Origin: Chromatiales bacterium
GTDB taxonomy: Bacteria > Pseudomonadota > Gammaproteobacteria > Steroidobacterales > GCA-2729495
Length of the DNA stretch: 64,000 nucleotides
Assembly: GCA_024234935.1 (NCBI GenBank)
Contig: JACKNI010000001.1
Span: forward strand, 682,001 to 746,000
Direction of reading: 5' to 3'
Shown: positions 18,821 through 27,428 of the stretch, piece by piece
Layout of the letters: each line of letters begins with the position of its first letter
Numbering within the stretch: position 1 is the stretch's first letter
Notes under the pieces: model-generated
The model's input: only the letters and a program-made list of their open reading frames with translations
Database searches by the model: none
What the model was told of the DNA's origin: nothing
Translations under genes and position numbers: made by a program

Positions 18821-19866
18821 CAGCTCAGTGCAAGCCCCGGTCGGGCCAGCGCCTTGTCGAGACTTGCCACCGCCTGCCGCCAGTCGGCCGATCCGCGCAA
18901 CCCGGCACCAGGCAACGGCGCGCCGGCCTTGCGTCGCAGCGCTACCAGCCGCGACTGTCCGGCAGGATCGATATAGCCCTGCAGGGCTTCCAGCGTGGCA
19001 TCAGCAGCTACCGGATCATTGCAGATCAGTGTCATGTCGGCGCCGGCGGTGAGCGCACGCCGCGCGCGCTCGGGCATCTCGCCCTCGCTGGCGAGTGCCC
19101 GCATGCTGAGATCATCCGTAAAGATGGCCCCATGCATACCCAGGTCACGGCGCAGTGCGGTCCGAAGCCAGTATGGCGACAGGCTCGCGACCTCGGCGTC
19201 GACACGTGGATAACGGACATGAGCGACCATCACTGCATTCAGCCCGTGGCTCAGCAGCCGCTCATAGGGCAGCAGGTCGTCATAGAGTTCCGGGAGCGTT
19301 CGGTGATCGACCGGCAGATCCAGATGCGAATCAGCAACGACATGGCCATGCCCCGGAAAATGCTTGGCGACACCGATCATTCCCGCCTTGTGCATGCCCT
19401 GCAGCCACGAGACAGCCAGCGTGGCGACGATCTCGGGATCACGGTGAAACGACCGGTCGCCGATCACTTCGCTCAATCCGTAATCGAGATCGACCACCGG
19501 CGAAAAACTGAAATCGACGCCCGACTCGAGGACTTCGGCGGCCATCAGCCAGCCACATTGCCAGGCGAGCCGGCGACCCTCGGCGGCATCCAGATCGTAC
19601 TGGTGGCCCAGCCAGCGCAGGGAGGGCAGCGCATAGAAGCCGTCACGAAAACGCTGAATCCGTCCACCTTCCTGGTCCACGGCAATGAGCAGTGGCGGCA
19701 TCCGCAGGGCGCGGATCTCGGCCACCAGCTCACGTAACTGGTTTGGATCTGCGTAATTCCGGCTGAAGAGAATCACGCCGCCTACCAGCGGATTACGCAG
19801 CCGATCACACTCGGCAGCAGACAGGGCGTGACCCTCCACGTCGAGCATCAGTGGACCAAGCGTCAT
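18820..19866 (-). CDS. nagZ: Beta-N-acetylhexosaminidase (GH3), peptidoglycan recycling
   Basis: 348 residues. GH3 motifs: VDQEGGRIQRFR near 63-74, KHFPGHG (168-174) followed by the VADSH loop with the catalytic His of NagZ, and FTDDLSM (249-255) carrying the nucleophile Asp. No signal peptide, as expected of the cytoplasmic enzyme that removes GlcNAc from anhydromuropeptides. Its start overlaps the upstream YkuD-domain gene by 4 bp (ATGA), tying two peptidoglycan-active proteins together. Length matches Pseudomonas and E. coli NagZ. Confidence 0.95.
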   Translation of the reverse strand: MTLGPLMLDVEGHALSAAECDRLRNPLVGGVILFSRNYADPNQLRELVAEIRALRMPPLLIAVDQEGGRIQRFRDGFYALPSLRWLGHQYDLDAAEGRRLAWQCGWLMAAEVLESGVDFSFSPVVDLDYGLSEVIGDRSFHRDPEIVATLAVSWLQGMHKAGMIGVAKHFPGHGHVVADSHLDLPVDHRTLPELYDDLLPYERLLSHGLNAVMVAHVRYPRVDAEVASLSPYWLRTALRRDLGMHGAIFTDDLSMRALASEGEMPERARRALTAGADMTLICNDPVAADATLEALQGYIDPAGQSRLVALRRKAGAPLPGAGLRGSADWRQAVASLDKALARPGLALS

Positions 19867-20363
19867 GGGACAATATCGACCGGTGTTCCGGTCTTCACGG
19901 TGGAAAACAATTCCATCACATCTGCATTGCGCATTCTGATGCAGCCGTGCGAGAAGGGCACGCCCATGACTTCACTGTCAGGCGTGCCGTGGATATAGAT
20001 GTAACGGCGCATGGTATCTACCGATCCAAGGCGGTTGCGTCCGGGCTCGCATCCGGACAGCCACAGGATACGTGTCAGTATCCAGTCACGTTCCGGGTGT
20101 GCCGCGATCAGGGCCGGGCTGCAGATCTCGCCCGTGGGACGTCGGCCTTCCAATACAGCCCCGGCAGGCAGGCCCGCACCGATCTTCGCGCGGATCACGT
20201 GACGACCGCGCGGCGTACACAGGCTGCCACTCTGCTCTCCCGGCCCGTAACGCGATGTGGAAACAGGATAAGTCGCCAGATCACGGCCCGCCTCACGCAG
20301 GCTCAGCCGCTGGCGCCTGAGGCTGATTTCAATCGTCACCGCGGAACTGCCAGTGTGAGCCAT
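19863..20363 (-). CDS. YkuD-domain protein without signal peptide; probable cytoplasmic L,D-carboxypeptidase
   Basis: 166 residues, almost entirely a YkuD (L,D-transpeptidase) catalytic domain: His125 in YIYIHGTPD and FSHGCIRM with Cys141 and Arg143. There is no signal peptide, lipobox or membrane helix; the N-terminus runs straight into the domain (SAVTIEISLRRQRLSL). L,D-transpeptidases normally act in the periplasm. A leaderless YkuD protein overlapping nagZ suggests the newer class of cytoplasmic YkuD L,D-carboxypeptidases (A. baumannii ElsL) that trim recycled tetrapeptides. The enzymatic call is inference; the domain is certain. Confidence 0.85.
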   Translation of the reverse strand: MAHTGSSAVTIEISLRRQRLSLREAGRDLATYPVSTSRYGPGEQSGSLCTPRGRHVIRAKIGAGLPAGAVLEGRRPTGEICSPALIAAHPERDWILTRILWLSGCEPGRNRLGSVDTMRRYIYIHGTPDSEVMGVPFSHGCIRMRNADVMELFSTVKTGTPVDIVP

Positions 20364-20368
20364 GAGTA

Positions 20369-21688
20369 TCAGTTCTTCACAAAGAGCGCCATGGATTCAA
20401 CATGGCTGGTCTGGGGAAACATGTCCATCGCACCGGCGGCCTCGAGCCGGTAGCCATGCGCTGAAACCAGCAGCCCCGCATCGCGGGCCAGCGTCCCCGG
20501 ATGGCAGGATACATAAACGATGCGCCGGGCGCCGACCCCGGCCAGCGCAGGCAGCAGCTCTGCCGCACCCGTCCGGGGTGGATCCAGCAACACCAGCTCA
20601 AAGGACTGACGGGTCCAGGCACCCTCCACGCCCGCACCGCCAAGATCAGCCTCAATGAAGCGGGTATTGGCAAGCCCCGCAGCGGCCGCATTCTGCCGGG
20701 CACGCTCCAGCGCAGGTCTCGCACCCTCGATGCCGGTGACTTCGGCGGCGCACTTCGCCAGCGGCAGGGTGAAATTGCCTATACCGCAATAGAGATCGAG
20801 CACCCTGTCCGTCGCGACAGGGGCCAGCAGGGCAATGGCCTGGTCAATCATGCGCAGATTGACTTCCGCGTGTACCTGAATGAAGTCCGCCGGACCGAAG
20901 CGCAGCGAAAGCCCGTATCCGGGAATCGCGTAGCAGAGTTCCTCATCCGGCTGCAGCGGATCGAGCGGGGCTACGGAATCGGGACCCCCGGACTGCAGGT
21001 AAATTCTCAGCGCATGCGTCGCTGCGAATTCGCGCAGCAGGGCCATGTCTCCTGCTGCGGGTGGATCCAGAACCCGCAGGACCAGCGCTGTCGCATTGTC
21101 CGCAACCGTTACTTCGATCTGCGGCAGCCGCGCGCGGATCGACAGCGCACCGATCAGCACCGACAGCTCCGGCAACAGGCAGCTCACAACCGGATGCATG
21201 GTTTCACAGGACAGCATGTCGACAACCCGCGGCTGGTCGCGCTCACGAAAACCAACGAGGACACGGCCCTTCTTCGCGACGTGACGCACGGCAAGCCGAG
21301 CCCGCCGACGGTAGCCCCATACCGAAGCACTGATGGGCGGCAGTATCCGTTCCGGCACAACCCGGCCGATCCGCTGCAGGCTGTCGAGCAGGGCCGCCTG
21401 CTTCATCTCCAGCTGTGCAGCCGGTTCCAGATGCTGAAGCGAGCAGCCGCCACAGCGGGAAAAATATTCGCAGGCCGGGACCGCACGCTGCGCCGAAGGA
21501 CGCAATACCTCGAGCAGCACACCCTCGTCGAAATTGCGCCGGCGCCGCTCACGCCTGAAACTGATCTGCTCACCGGCCAGCGCACCCGGCACCAGCACCC
21601 GCTTGCCTCCAGGCGAGGCGACAACCCCTGCACCTTCGAGGGTCAGATCCAGGACTTCAGCGGTTTCCGCCGGTGCGATGCTGGCCAC
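20369..21688 (-). CDS. rlmD: 23S rRNA (uracil-1939-C5)-methyltransferase
   Basis: 439 residues from a GTG at 21688, close to E. coli RlmD (433) and 7 bp after the upstream gene ends; an in-frame extension to 21838 was rejected. N-terminal TRAM domain (about 8-60), then iron-sulfur cysteines C73, C79, C82 in CEYFSRCGGC, SAM motif LDLYCGIGNFTLPLA and catalytic VSCHPGTLARD near the C-terminus. It installs m5U1939. Alternative GTG/ATG choices would only change the first residues. Confidence 0.92.
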   Translation of the reverse strand: MASIAPAETAEVLDLTLEGAGVVASPGGKRVLVPGALAGEQISFRRERRRRNFDEGVLLEVLRPSAQRAVPACEYFSRCGGCSLQHLEPAAQLEMKQAALLDSLQRIGRVVPERILPPISASVWGYRRRARLAVRHVAKKGRVLVGFRERDQPRVVDMLSCETMHPVVSCLLPELSVLIGALSIRARLPQIEVTVADNATALVLRVLDPPAAGDMALLREFAATHALRIYLQSGGPDSVAPLDPLQPDEELCYAIPGYGLSLRFGPADFIQVHAEVNLRMIDQAIALLAPVATDRVLDLYCGIGNFTLPLAKCAAEVTGIEGARPALERARQNAAAAGLANTRFIEADLGGAGVEGAWTRQSFELVLLDPPRTGAAELLPALAGVGARRIVYVSCHPGTLARDAGLLVSAHGYRLEAAGAMDMFPQTSHVESMALFVKN

Positions 21689-21695
21689 AGGACGA

Positions 21696-22505
21696 TCAGT
21701 CCCCGGCAGGCGGCTGTGTAACAGCGGCGGAATCTGTCTGCACCCAGGCTTCGGCGAAGGCCTTCCAGTGCGGCGCATCGGAAGCATCGAGCAGACGACG
21801 CACCCGCTGGTACTCCTCTGCCAGTCCCTGCGCATCAAGCTGCCCGCGCAGATACTGGAAACGGAGATACACCAGCCAGGTGTTCATCACATCCGTCTCG
21901 CAATAGTCACGAATCGCTTCAATTTCACCGCGCTGATAATGATCCCAGACCATGTCGCCGGAAAACCCCAGCTTGCCGGGCAGGCCCAGCATGGTCGCGA
22001 TGTCATTCAGGCTGGCGCGCGAGCGGCCCTGAAAGGCCGAAAGGACATCCATCAGATCGACATGGCGCCAGTGAAAGCGGCTCAGATAATTGTTGTAGCG
22101 GAAGGCCTGCTCGTTGTCGCCGGTTTCCCAGTAGCGCGGGGCCTGTACACCGTGCAGCAGTGAGCGATAGTGCAGGACCGGCAGATCGAATCCGCTGCCG
22201 TTCCAGGACACCAGTTCCGGGGTATGTCGCTCGATGGCTTCAAAAAAACGCGTGACCAGTTCCTGCTCGCTGCTCTCTGCAGTGCCGAGGCTCATGGCCT
22301 TGAGGCCATCGCGATGCCGCCAGACCACCGAGATGGCGACGACACGCTGCAGGTGCAGCGGCAGAAAATCCGAGCCGGTCTCCTGCAGACGATGAAAGGT
22401 CATGGCCTTGGCAACTTCCGCATCCGGCAAACCTTCAAGGTTGAACAGGCGCCGGCCGGTTTCCACATCAGGCACAGTCTCGATATCAAACACCATCGTC
22501 TTCAT
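21696..22505 (-). CDS. Predicted 3'-5' exonuclease, PolB-exonuclease-like
   Basis: 269 residues of the DNA_pol_B_exo2 type. DEDDy residues are visible: D7 and E9 in VFDIETVP, Asp in WNGSGFDLPVL, and Y-x-x-x-D in YCETDVMNTWLVYLR. No polymerase domain follows. Members are found widely in Proteobacteria but lack a settled role. It lies 7 bp after acpS and 7 bp before rlmD in the same orientation, so it is co-transcribed with the rnc-era-recO-pdxJ-acpS group. Confidence 0.87.
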   Translation of the reverse strand: MKTMVFDIETVPDVETGRRLFNLEGLPDAEVAKAMTFHRLQETGSDFLPLHLQRVVAISVVWRHRDGLKAMSLGTAESSEQELVTRFFEAIERHTPELVSWNGSGFDLPVLHYRSLLHGVQAPRYWETGDNEQAFRYNNYLSRFHWRHVDLMDVLSAFQGRSRASLNDIATMLGLPGKLGFSGDMVWDHYQRGEIEAIRDYCETDVMNTWLVYLRFQYLRGQLDAQGLAEEYQRVRRLLDASDAPHWKAFAEAWVQTDSAAVTQPPAGD

Positions 22506-22512
22506 GATCGCC

Positions 22513-22893
22513 TCAGGCTTTCATCAATACGGCGACCGCGACAACCAGACCTGCCTCATCAGACAGGGTAACGTGGCCATCGCCCGCACCGAGTTCTGCA
22601 CAGACCTGCAGTCCGCGTACCGAATACACGATCTCCGGTTTGCCGCGCACGTCCGGCACGATGCCCGTATCACGCAACCACATGCCGTTGGCAAAACCGG
22701 TGCCCAGGGCCTTGACGATAGCCTCCTTGGCCGCGAAGCGCATGGCCAGATAACGCACCGGATTGCCGCTGCTGCTGAACCCGGGCAACTCCTCCGGCAT
22801 CAGGATACGCTGCGCGAATCGCTCACCATACCGGGCGTATGCGGCTGCAATCCGGTCAATCCGCAGGATATCGGTACCAATACCGAAAATCAT
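22513..22893 (-). CDS. acpS: Holo-[acyl-carrier-protein] synthase
   Basis: 126 residues with both magnesium-site motifs: GIGTDI (4-9, Asp8) and FAAKEAIVKALGTG (Glu in AAKEA). Transfers 4'-phosphopantetheine from CoA to apo-ACP. The start overlaps the pdxJ stop by 4 bp, the classic pdxJ-acpS pair. Standard length. Confidence 0.96.
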   Translation of the reverse strand: MIFGIGTDILRIDRIAAAYARYGERFAQRILMPEELPGFSSSGNPVRYLAMRFAAKEAIVKALGTGFANGMWLRDTGIVPDVRGKPEIVYSVRGLQVCAELGAGDGHVTLSDEAGLVVAVAVLMKA

Positions 22894-23639
22894 GGCGACC
22901 GCGCCATGCGGATCAGCTGCTTCATTTCCGCAACCGCTGCCGACATACCGGAGTACAGCGCCTGGGCAACGATCGCATGGCCGATATTGAGTTCGGTTAT
23001 TTCGGGTATCGCCGCAACCGGCCCCACATTGTGATAGTTGAGCCCATGCCCTGCGTGCACCTCAAGCCCGGCCGCGATGGCAGCGCGGGCTGCATCACGC
23101 AGCCGTTGCAGTTCCTTTTCGCGTTGCGCACCATCCGGCAGGCCCGAATAGACGCCCGTGTGCAGTTCGATCACCGGCGCACCGCTGCGGGCTGCCGCCT
23201 CGATTTGCCGCAGCTCCGGATCGATGAACAATCCGGCCCGGATTCCTTCCCCGGCAAGACGCCGGCAGGCCGCCACCACGGCATCGAAATGCGTGATCAC
23301 ATCCAAACCACCCTCGGTGGTCAACTCGGCGCGCCGCTCCGGAACCAGGCAGCAGTCGGAGGGACGGATGCGACAGGCAATCGCAATGATCTCCGCGGAG
23401 ACGGCCAGCTCCAGGTTCATGTGCGTCTTCAGCTGCGCCTGCAGAACCTCGAGGTCGGCATCCTGGATATGCCGGCGATCCTCGCGCAGATGGACGGTAA
23501 TGCTGTCGGCACCGGCCCGCTCTGCCATCAGAGCCGCCTCACAGGGATCGGGATACGATGTACCCCGCGCCTGGCGCAGGGTCGCGACGTGATCGACATT
23601 GACACCGAGGAGCATCGCGGCAGACGGGCTCATGCTCAT
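22890..23639 (-). CDS. pdxJ: Pyridoxine 5'-phosphate synthase
   Basis: 249 residues, a complete TIM barrel. Signature LGVNVDHVATLRQARGT lies near the N-terminus with YPDP, and the C-terminal phosphate-binding region includes HAGHGLNYHN and ELNIGHAIVA. It condenses 1-deoxyxylulose 5-phosphate with 3-amino-1-hydroxyacetone phosphate to give PNP, the last de novo step. ATGA overlaps at both ends (recO upstream, acpS downstream). Confidence 0.96.
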   Translation of the reverse strand: MSMSPSAAMLLGVNVDHVATLRQARGTSYPDPCEAALMAERAGADSITVHLREDRRHIQDADLEVLQAQLKTHMNLELAVSAEIIAIACRIRPSDCCLVPERRAELTTEGGLDVITHFDAVVAACRRLAGEGIRAGLFIDPELRQIEAAARSGAPVIELHTGVYSGLPDGAQREKELQRLRDAARAAIAAGLEVHAGHGLNYHNVGPVAAIPEITELNIGHAIVAQALYSGMSAAVAEMKQLIRMARSP

Positions 23640-24373
23640 GACGGCTGCGGCACCACAGGGGTGCGGCGCATTGAAGCCAGCACCTGACGGGTGCGCAGCG
23701 TGCGCCCGTCCAGATAGTGCGCGAGAACTCCGCGCAACAGCCGCTTGGCTGACTGCAGTACACCGGGATCACTCAGCTCACCGCGGCTGATGGCAAGCAG
23801 CGTGAGGCCGGACAGGACGAGGACCCCCTGGCCGGCCTCCGCAGGTACCGGACCATGCTCGATGCGGTACTCATAGTTACGCTGCGGATCCAGCGCGACG
23901 TCATTGAGTACATCGTGGTCAAGATTCAGGCCGTAACCGACCTCCGCCAGGAGACCCAGCTCGAAGCGACGCAAGGCCGGCTCGGGATCACCACCCAGAC
24001 GCAGCTCATCAAGCGCCTGTGCATAGGCCATGAACAGCCCGGGATGCGGATCGCCACGCCGGACAAAATTGAGGATCAGCTCATTCAGGTAGTAAGCACC
24101 CATGAGCGCCATACCCTGCAGCGACGCCTCGGGTGATGTTGCCTCGGCAGCACGCAGCGTCTGCAGCGAGCCCCTGCCACCCCAGGACAGCCGTACTGCC
24201 TGAAAAGGCTGCAGCACGCTGCGCCAGCGCGAAGCCGGCCGGCGGGCACCGCGGGCCACCATGCCCACGCGGCCATGTTCATTGGCCAGCACTTCAAGGA
24301 TCTGGCTGGTTTCCTGATACGGCCTCGCATGCAGGATGAAGGCCGCTTCAAACTCGGCTGTCGCAGCGCTCAC
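23636..24373 (-). CDS. recO: DNA repair protein RecO
   Basis: 245 residues: N-terminal OB fold (AAFILHARPYQETSQILEVLANEHGRVGMVARGAR) written here only in outline of its family hallmark, then the helical domain with SLQGMALMGAYYLNELI and AYAQALDEL. It loads RecA on SSB-coated DNA with RecR. No zinc-finger cysteines are present, as usual for gammaproteobacterial RecO. Overlaps era and pdxJ by 4 bp each. Confidence 0.93.
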   Translation of the reverse strand: MSAATAEFEAAFILHARPYQETSQILEVLANEHGRVGMVARGARRPASRWRSVLQPFQAVRLSWGGRGSLQTLRAAEATSPEASLQGMALMGAYYLNELILNFVRRGDPHPGLFMAYAQALDELRLGGDPEPALRRFELGLLAEVGYGLNLDHDVLNDVALDPQRNYEYRIEHGPVPAEAGQGVLVLSGLTLLAISRGELSDPGVLQSAKRLLRGVLAHYLDGRTLRTRQVLASMRRTPVVPQPS

Positions 24374-25269
24374 GCTTCCGTCTCAAAACCGAACTGTTGC
24401 AAGGCCCGGGCACTGTCTGCCCAGTTACTCTTTACCTTGACGTGGGTCTCCAGATAAAACTTGCTGCCAAAGATTGCCTCGAGCTCGAGTCGCGCAGCGG
24501 TACCCACTTCCTTGATCGTCGCACCGCCCTTGCCAACCACGATACCCTTGTGGGAATCGCGGTCGGCCCAGATCGCAACGTCGGCGAGCACCACGCCCGG
24601 CTTCTGTTCCAGCATCAGCACCTCAACAGCCAGTCCGTAGGGGACTTCCTGACGAAGTGCGAGCAGCAGCTTTTCCCGGACCATCTCGGCGATGCGGAAC
24701 TCCATGCTGCGATTGGTACTGGCATCCAGCGGGTACAGCGGCGGCCCGACTGGCAGGAATGACACCGCAAGATCGGTCAAGCGGTCGAGGTTATCGATAC
24801 GCGCCGCAGAAACCGGAATGATGCCGCAGAACTCGCCCTTGCCGGCACACTGCTCGAGATAAGGCAGCAAGGCTGACTTCGGCCGTACCGAATCCATCTT
24901 GTTGACGACCAGCAGTGCAGGAATTCCGGCTTTACGGACATGCTCGAGTACGTAATCGTCTGCTGACCGCCAGACCCCGGCCTCGACGACGAACATCACC
25001 AGATCAGCCCCGGCGATTGCGCTGTCCGCCGCCTTGTTCATCGCCTTGTTGAGCATGTTGCGCTGGCGGGTATGCAGTCCCGGTGTGTCGATGAACAGCA
25101 GCTGCGCATCGGTACGCGTCAGCACGCCGAGGATCGCATGCCGGGTGGTCTGTGCACGCGGCGTCACGATGCTGATCTTGCGACCGACCAGGGCGTTGAC
25201 CAGTGTGGACTTGCCCACATTCGGGCGCCCGACCACGGCGACGAAACCAGTACGGAAATCTTCAGCCAT
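24370..25269 (-). CDS. era: GTPase Era
   Basis: 299 residues from the ATG at 25269 (MAEDFRTGF). G1 GRPNVGKS (14-21), G3 DTPGLH, G4 NKMD, and the C-terminal KH domain with GKGGATIKEVG, which binds the 3' end of 16S rRNA. Involved in 30S maturation. A 16-residue upstream extension inside rnc was rejected. It overlaps rnc by 8 bp and recO by 4 bp, the conserved rnc-era-recO order. Confidence 0.96.
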   Translation of the reverse strand: MAEDFRTGFVAVVGRPNVGKSTLVNALVGRKISIVTPRAQTTRHAILGVLTRTDAQLLFIDTPGLHTRQRNMLNKAMNKAADSAIAGADLVMFVVEAGVWRSADDYVLEHVRKAGIPALLVVNKMDSVRPKSALLPYLEQCAGKGEFCGIIPVSAARIDNLDRLTDLAVSFLPVGPPLYPLDASTNRSMEFRIAEMVREKLLLALRQEVPYGLAVEVLMLEQKPGVVLADVAIWADRDSHKGIVVGKGGATIKEVGTAARLELEAIFGSKFYLETHVKVKSNWADSARALQQFGFETEA

Positions 25270-25942
25270 CCCGGCCCGCCTCACGCAACGCCTGCTCAGC
25301 CGCCTGCTGCTCGGCAATCCTGCGGCTCGAGCCTTTGCCGCGCACCGTCAGACCCAGCGCCTCAAGCCGGCACACCACTTCAAAGAGCTGGTCGTGTGCC
25401 GAGCCGCTGACCTGCTCGACCGTATAGACGGGCAGCGCCTGACCCTGACCCTGCAGGAATTCCTGCAGGCGGGTTTTGGGATCGCGCAGGTCTTCATCCA
25501 CTGCAAGCCCTGCAAGGTGACTGGAGAGAAGCCGCACCACCAGCTCACGGGCGGGCGTCATGCCACCATCGAGAAACACCGCGCCGATAACGGCCTCCAG
25601 GGCATTCGCGAGTATCGAACCGCGCTGGTGACCACCCGAACGCGTTTCACCACTGCCCAGCTGAAGATGCCGCCCGAGATCAACGCTGCGAGCAACTTCC
25701 TCCAGCGTTTCGCGTCGTACCAGCCTGGCACGAAGTCTGCTCAACGTGCCTTCGTCTGCGGTCGGGTATGTGGCATAGAGCACTTCTGCCGTCACCATGC
25801 CAAGCACAGCGTCGCCGAGAAATTCAAGGCGCTCATTGTGCGCTGCCGAAGCGCTCCGATGGGTCAGTGCCAGACCGAGCAGGCGCACATCCTGAAACGG
25901 GTAGCCGAGTGTGCCTTTGGCCCAGTCGGCCGGTTGCTTCAT
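25262..25942 (-). CDS. rnc: Ribonuclease III
   Basis: 226 residues: RNase III catalytic domain with signature ERLEFLGDAVL (Glu40, Asp44) and second metal Asp/Glu in NALEAVIGAVFLDGG, then a C-terminal double-stranded RNA-binding domain (about 155-223, QVSGSAHDQLFEVVCRL). Processes rRNA precursors and structured mRNAs. The start overlaps the DUF4845 gene by 4 bp. Confidence 0.96.
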   Translation of the reverse strand: MKQPADWAKGTLGYPFQDVRLLGLALTHRSASAAHNERLEFLGDAVLGMVTAEVLYATYPTADEGTLSRLRARLVRRETLEEVARSVDLGRHLQLGSGETRSGGHQRGSILANALEAVIGAVFLDGGMTPARELVVRLLSSHLAGLAVDEDLRDPKTRLQEFLQGQGQALPVYTVEQVSGSAHDQLFEVVCRLEALGLTVRGKGSSRRIAEQQAAEQALREAGRDG

Positions 25943-26310
25943 CTGCTGATCTCGACGCTGTTGCGGAACTTGGCGGTCAGGTACAGATTGCCCAGATATG
26001 GCACTTCATCCTCATAGTCGACTACGACGCTAAAGCCGTCATCGGTCTTGTTGATCATGAAATCCTGGCGCTTTGGATAATCGACGGCATCGATATCGAG
26101 CCGCTTGCCTATTTCGGTCATCAGCCTCGTCGGCGTTGGACCGGCACCATCGTACTCATCCTGGAGATCTTTCATCAGCTTCACGATCTTCATCTGCGTC
26201 AGATAGACAGGTATCAGCCGTATGGCGCCGTAACCGATCATGGCAACCAGACTCGCGATAACGATAAAGCCGATGGCAGTCATTCCCTGCTGGCGGTGTT
26301 TCATGTCCAT
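25939..26310 (-). CDS. DUF4845 family membrane-anchored protein
   Basis: 123 residues: a short cytoplasmic MDMKHRQQGMT, one membrane helix (about 11-33) and a small periplasmic domain. Members are found between lepB and rnc across Gammaproteobacteria and Betaproteobacteria, exactly this position; function is not established. The sequence MKHRQQGMTAIGFIV recalls a type IV pilin-like N-terminus (G-M-T with a following hydrophobic helix), but the E5 residue of pilins is absent, so I do not call it a pilin. Confidence 0.86.
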   Translation of the reverse strand: MDMKHRQQGMTAIGFIVIASLVAMIGYGAIRLIPVYLTQMKIVKLMKDLQDEYDGAGPTPTRLMTEIGKRLDIDAVDYPKRQDFMINKTDDGFSVVVDYEDEVPYLGNLYLTAKFRNSVEISR

Positions 26311-26339
26311 CCCCTTTGGTTAACCGTAGGTACAAGCGC

Positions 26340-27146
26340 TCAGTGGATCGATTGTCCTATACGCTGCCAGCGCGGCATGTGCGAAAAATCCCAGTTCATC
26401 CAGATACGCACGGCGTGGCCCGCGATATTGGCGTCAGGAATCATGCCCACACCCTCATAGCGGCTGTCGCGGCTGTTGTCCCGGTTGTCGCCCATCATGA
26501 AATAGTGACCTGGCGGCACGATAAACGTCCCTTCCCGGCTGCCCCTGCCCGGCATCCACAGCACATTGTGATCAACCATACCGAGCTTCTCCTCGCCCAG
26601 CAGAGAGTCATCCTGGTCGCCACCCTGATAAGGGCCAATGACGCTGACCGGTACCGGCTGACCATTGATGAATACCTGGCCATGCAGATAAGTCACCGCA
26701 TCGCCCGGCAGGCCGACGAGGCGCTTGATGTAGTTCGTGGAAGGGTCAGACGGCAGGCGGAATACCACGACGTCGCCGCGTTGAGGTGCACCAAGATCGA
26801 GAATCTTGCTGTTCAGTACCGGCAGCCGCAGCCCGTAGGCAAACTTGTTGACGAATATGAAATCGCCGACCAGCAGGGTCGGCATCATGGAACTCGATGG
26901 AATCCGGAACGGCTCGAACAGAAAAGACCGGACGACCAGCACCACGAGCAGAACGGGAAAAAAGGAGCGGGAGTACTCGACCAGCAGGGACTCTTTTGCC
27001 TCAGGTGAGCGGCCGAGTCGCCGCCGACGAAACCAGACTGCATCCAGGGCCCAGACGACGCCGGTCAAGGCAGTCGCACATACCAGTACAAGTGCAAAAT
27101 CCACGTCTACCGCCGACCCGTTCCAAAAGAGCGCATAGCCTAACAT
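26340..27146 (-). CDS. lepB: Signal peptidase I
   Basis: 268 residues from the ATG at 27146; a TTG eight codons upstream is possible. Two N-terminal membrane helices (about 13-38 and 62-80), then the catalytic domain with Ser86 in IPSSSMMPTL, Lys141 in YIKRLVGLPGD and the box GDNRDNSRDSR. It cleaves secretory signal peptides at the outer face of the inner membrane. The usual upstream partner lepA is not present; a glutaredoxin-like gene lies there instead. Confidence 0.95.
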   Translation of the reverse strand: MLGYALFWNGSAVDVDFALVLVCATALTGVVWALDAVWFRRRRLGRSPEAKESLLVEYSRSFFPVLLVVLVVRSFLFEPFRIPSSSMMPTLLVGDFIFVNKFAYGLRLPVLNSKILDLGAPQRGDVVVFRLPSDPSTNYIKRLVGLPGDAVTYLHGQVFINGQPVPVSVIGPYQGGDQDDSLLGEEKLGMVDHNVLWMPGRGSREGTFIVPPGHYFMMGDNRDNSRDSRYEGVGMIPDANIAGHAVRIWMNWDFSHMPRWQRIGQSIH

Positions 27147-27192
27147 GACGGGTGCGGACACCCGCTGCAAAGACAGCCGGGAAAACGCCGAT

Positions 27193-27426
27193 CTATCCGT
27201 TCAGCACTGCGTTTAACGCAGCCCGGTCAAGCCGGCCGAAGCAGATAACCTGATCCAGGTGACTCAGCACCGGCACCTTGAGGCCATACATTTGCCGCCA
27301 GTCATCCCGACTGTCCACATCGAGTACCTTGACACAGACCCGGGTGCCATACAGGCGCTCAAGCTCCTCCATCATGAACTCACAGAGATGGCAGCCGTCA
27401 CGGCTGTACAAGCTCAACTCGAGCAC
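27193..27426 (-). CDS. Glutaredoxin-like (DUF836) thiol protein
   Basis: 77 residues of a minimal thioredoxin fold with the redox pair C12-H-L-C15, VPVLSHLDQVICFGRLD carrying the cis-Pro, and no signal peptide. Family members often stand between the mucABCD and lepAB genes, which fits its place 2 bp after mucB. Likely reduces or exchanges thiols in the cytoplasm; the target is unknown. Confidence 0.85.
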   Translation of the reverse strand: MLELSLYSRDGCHLCEFMMEELERLYGTRVCVKVLDVDSRDDWRQMYGLKVPVLSHLDQVICFGRLDRAALNAVLNG

Positions 27427-27428
27427 GG

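Noticed and set aside
25939..26310. DUF4845 protein as a type IV pilin-like protein
   Set aside because: The N-terminus looks superficially pilin-like, but Glu5 is missing and the position between lepB and rnc is diagnostic of DUF4845.
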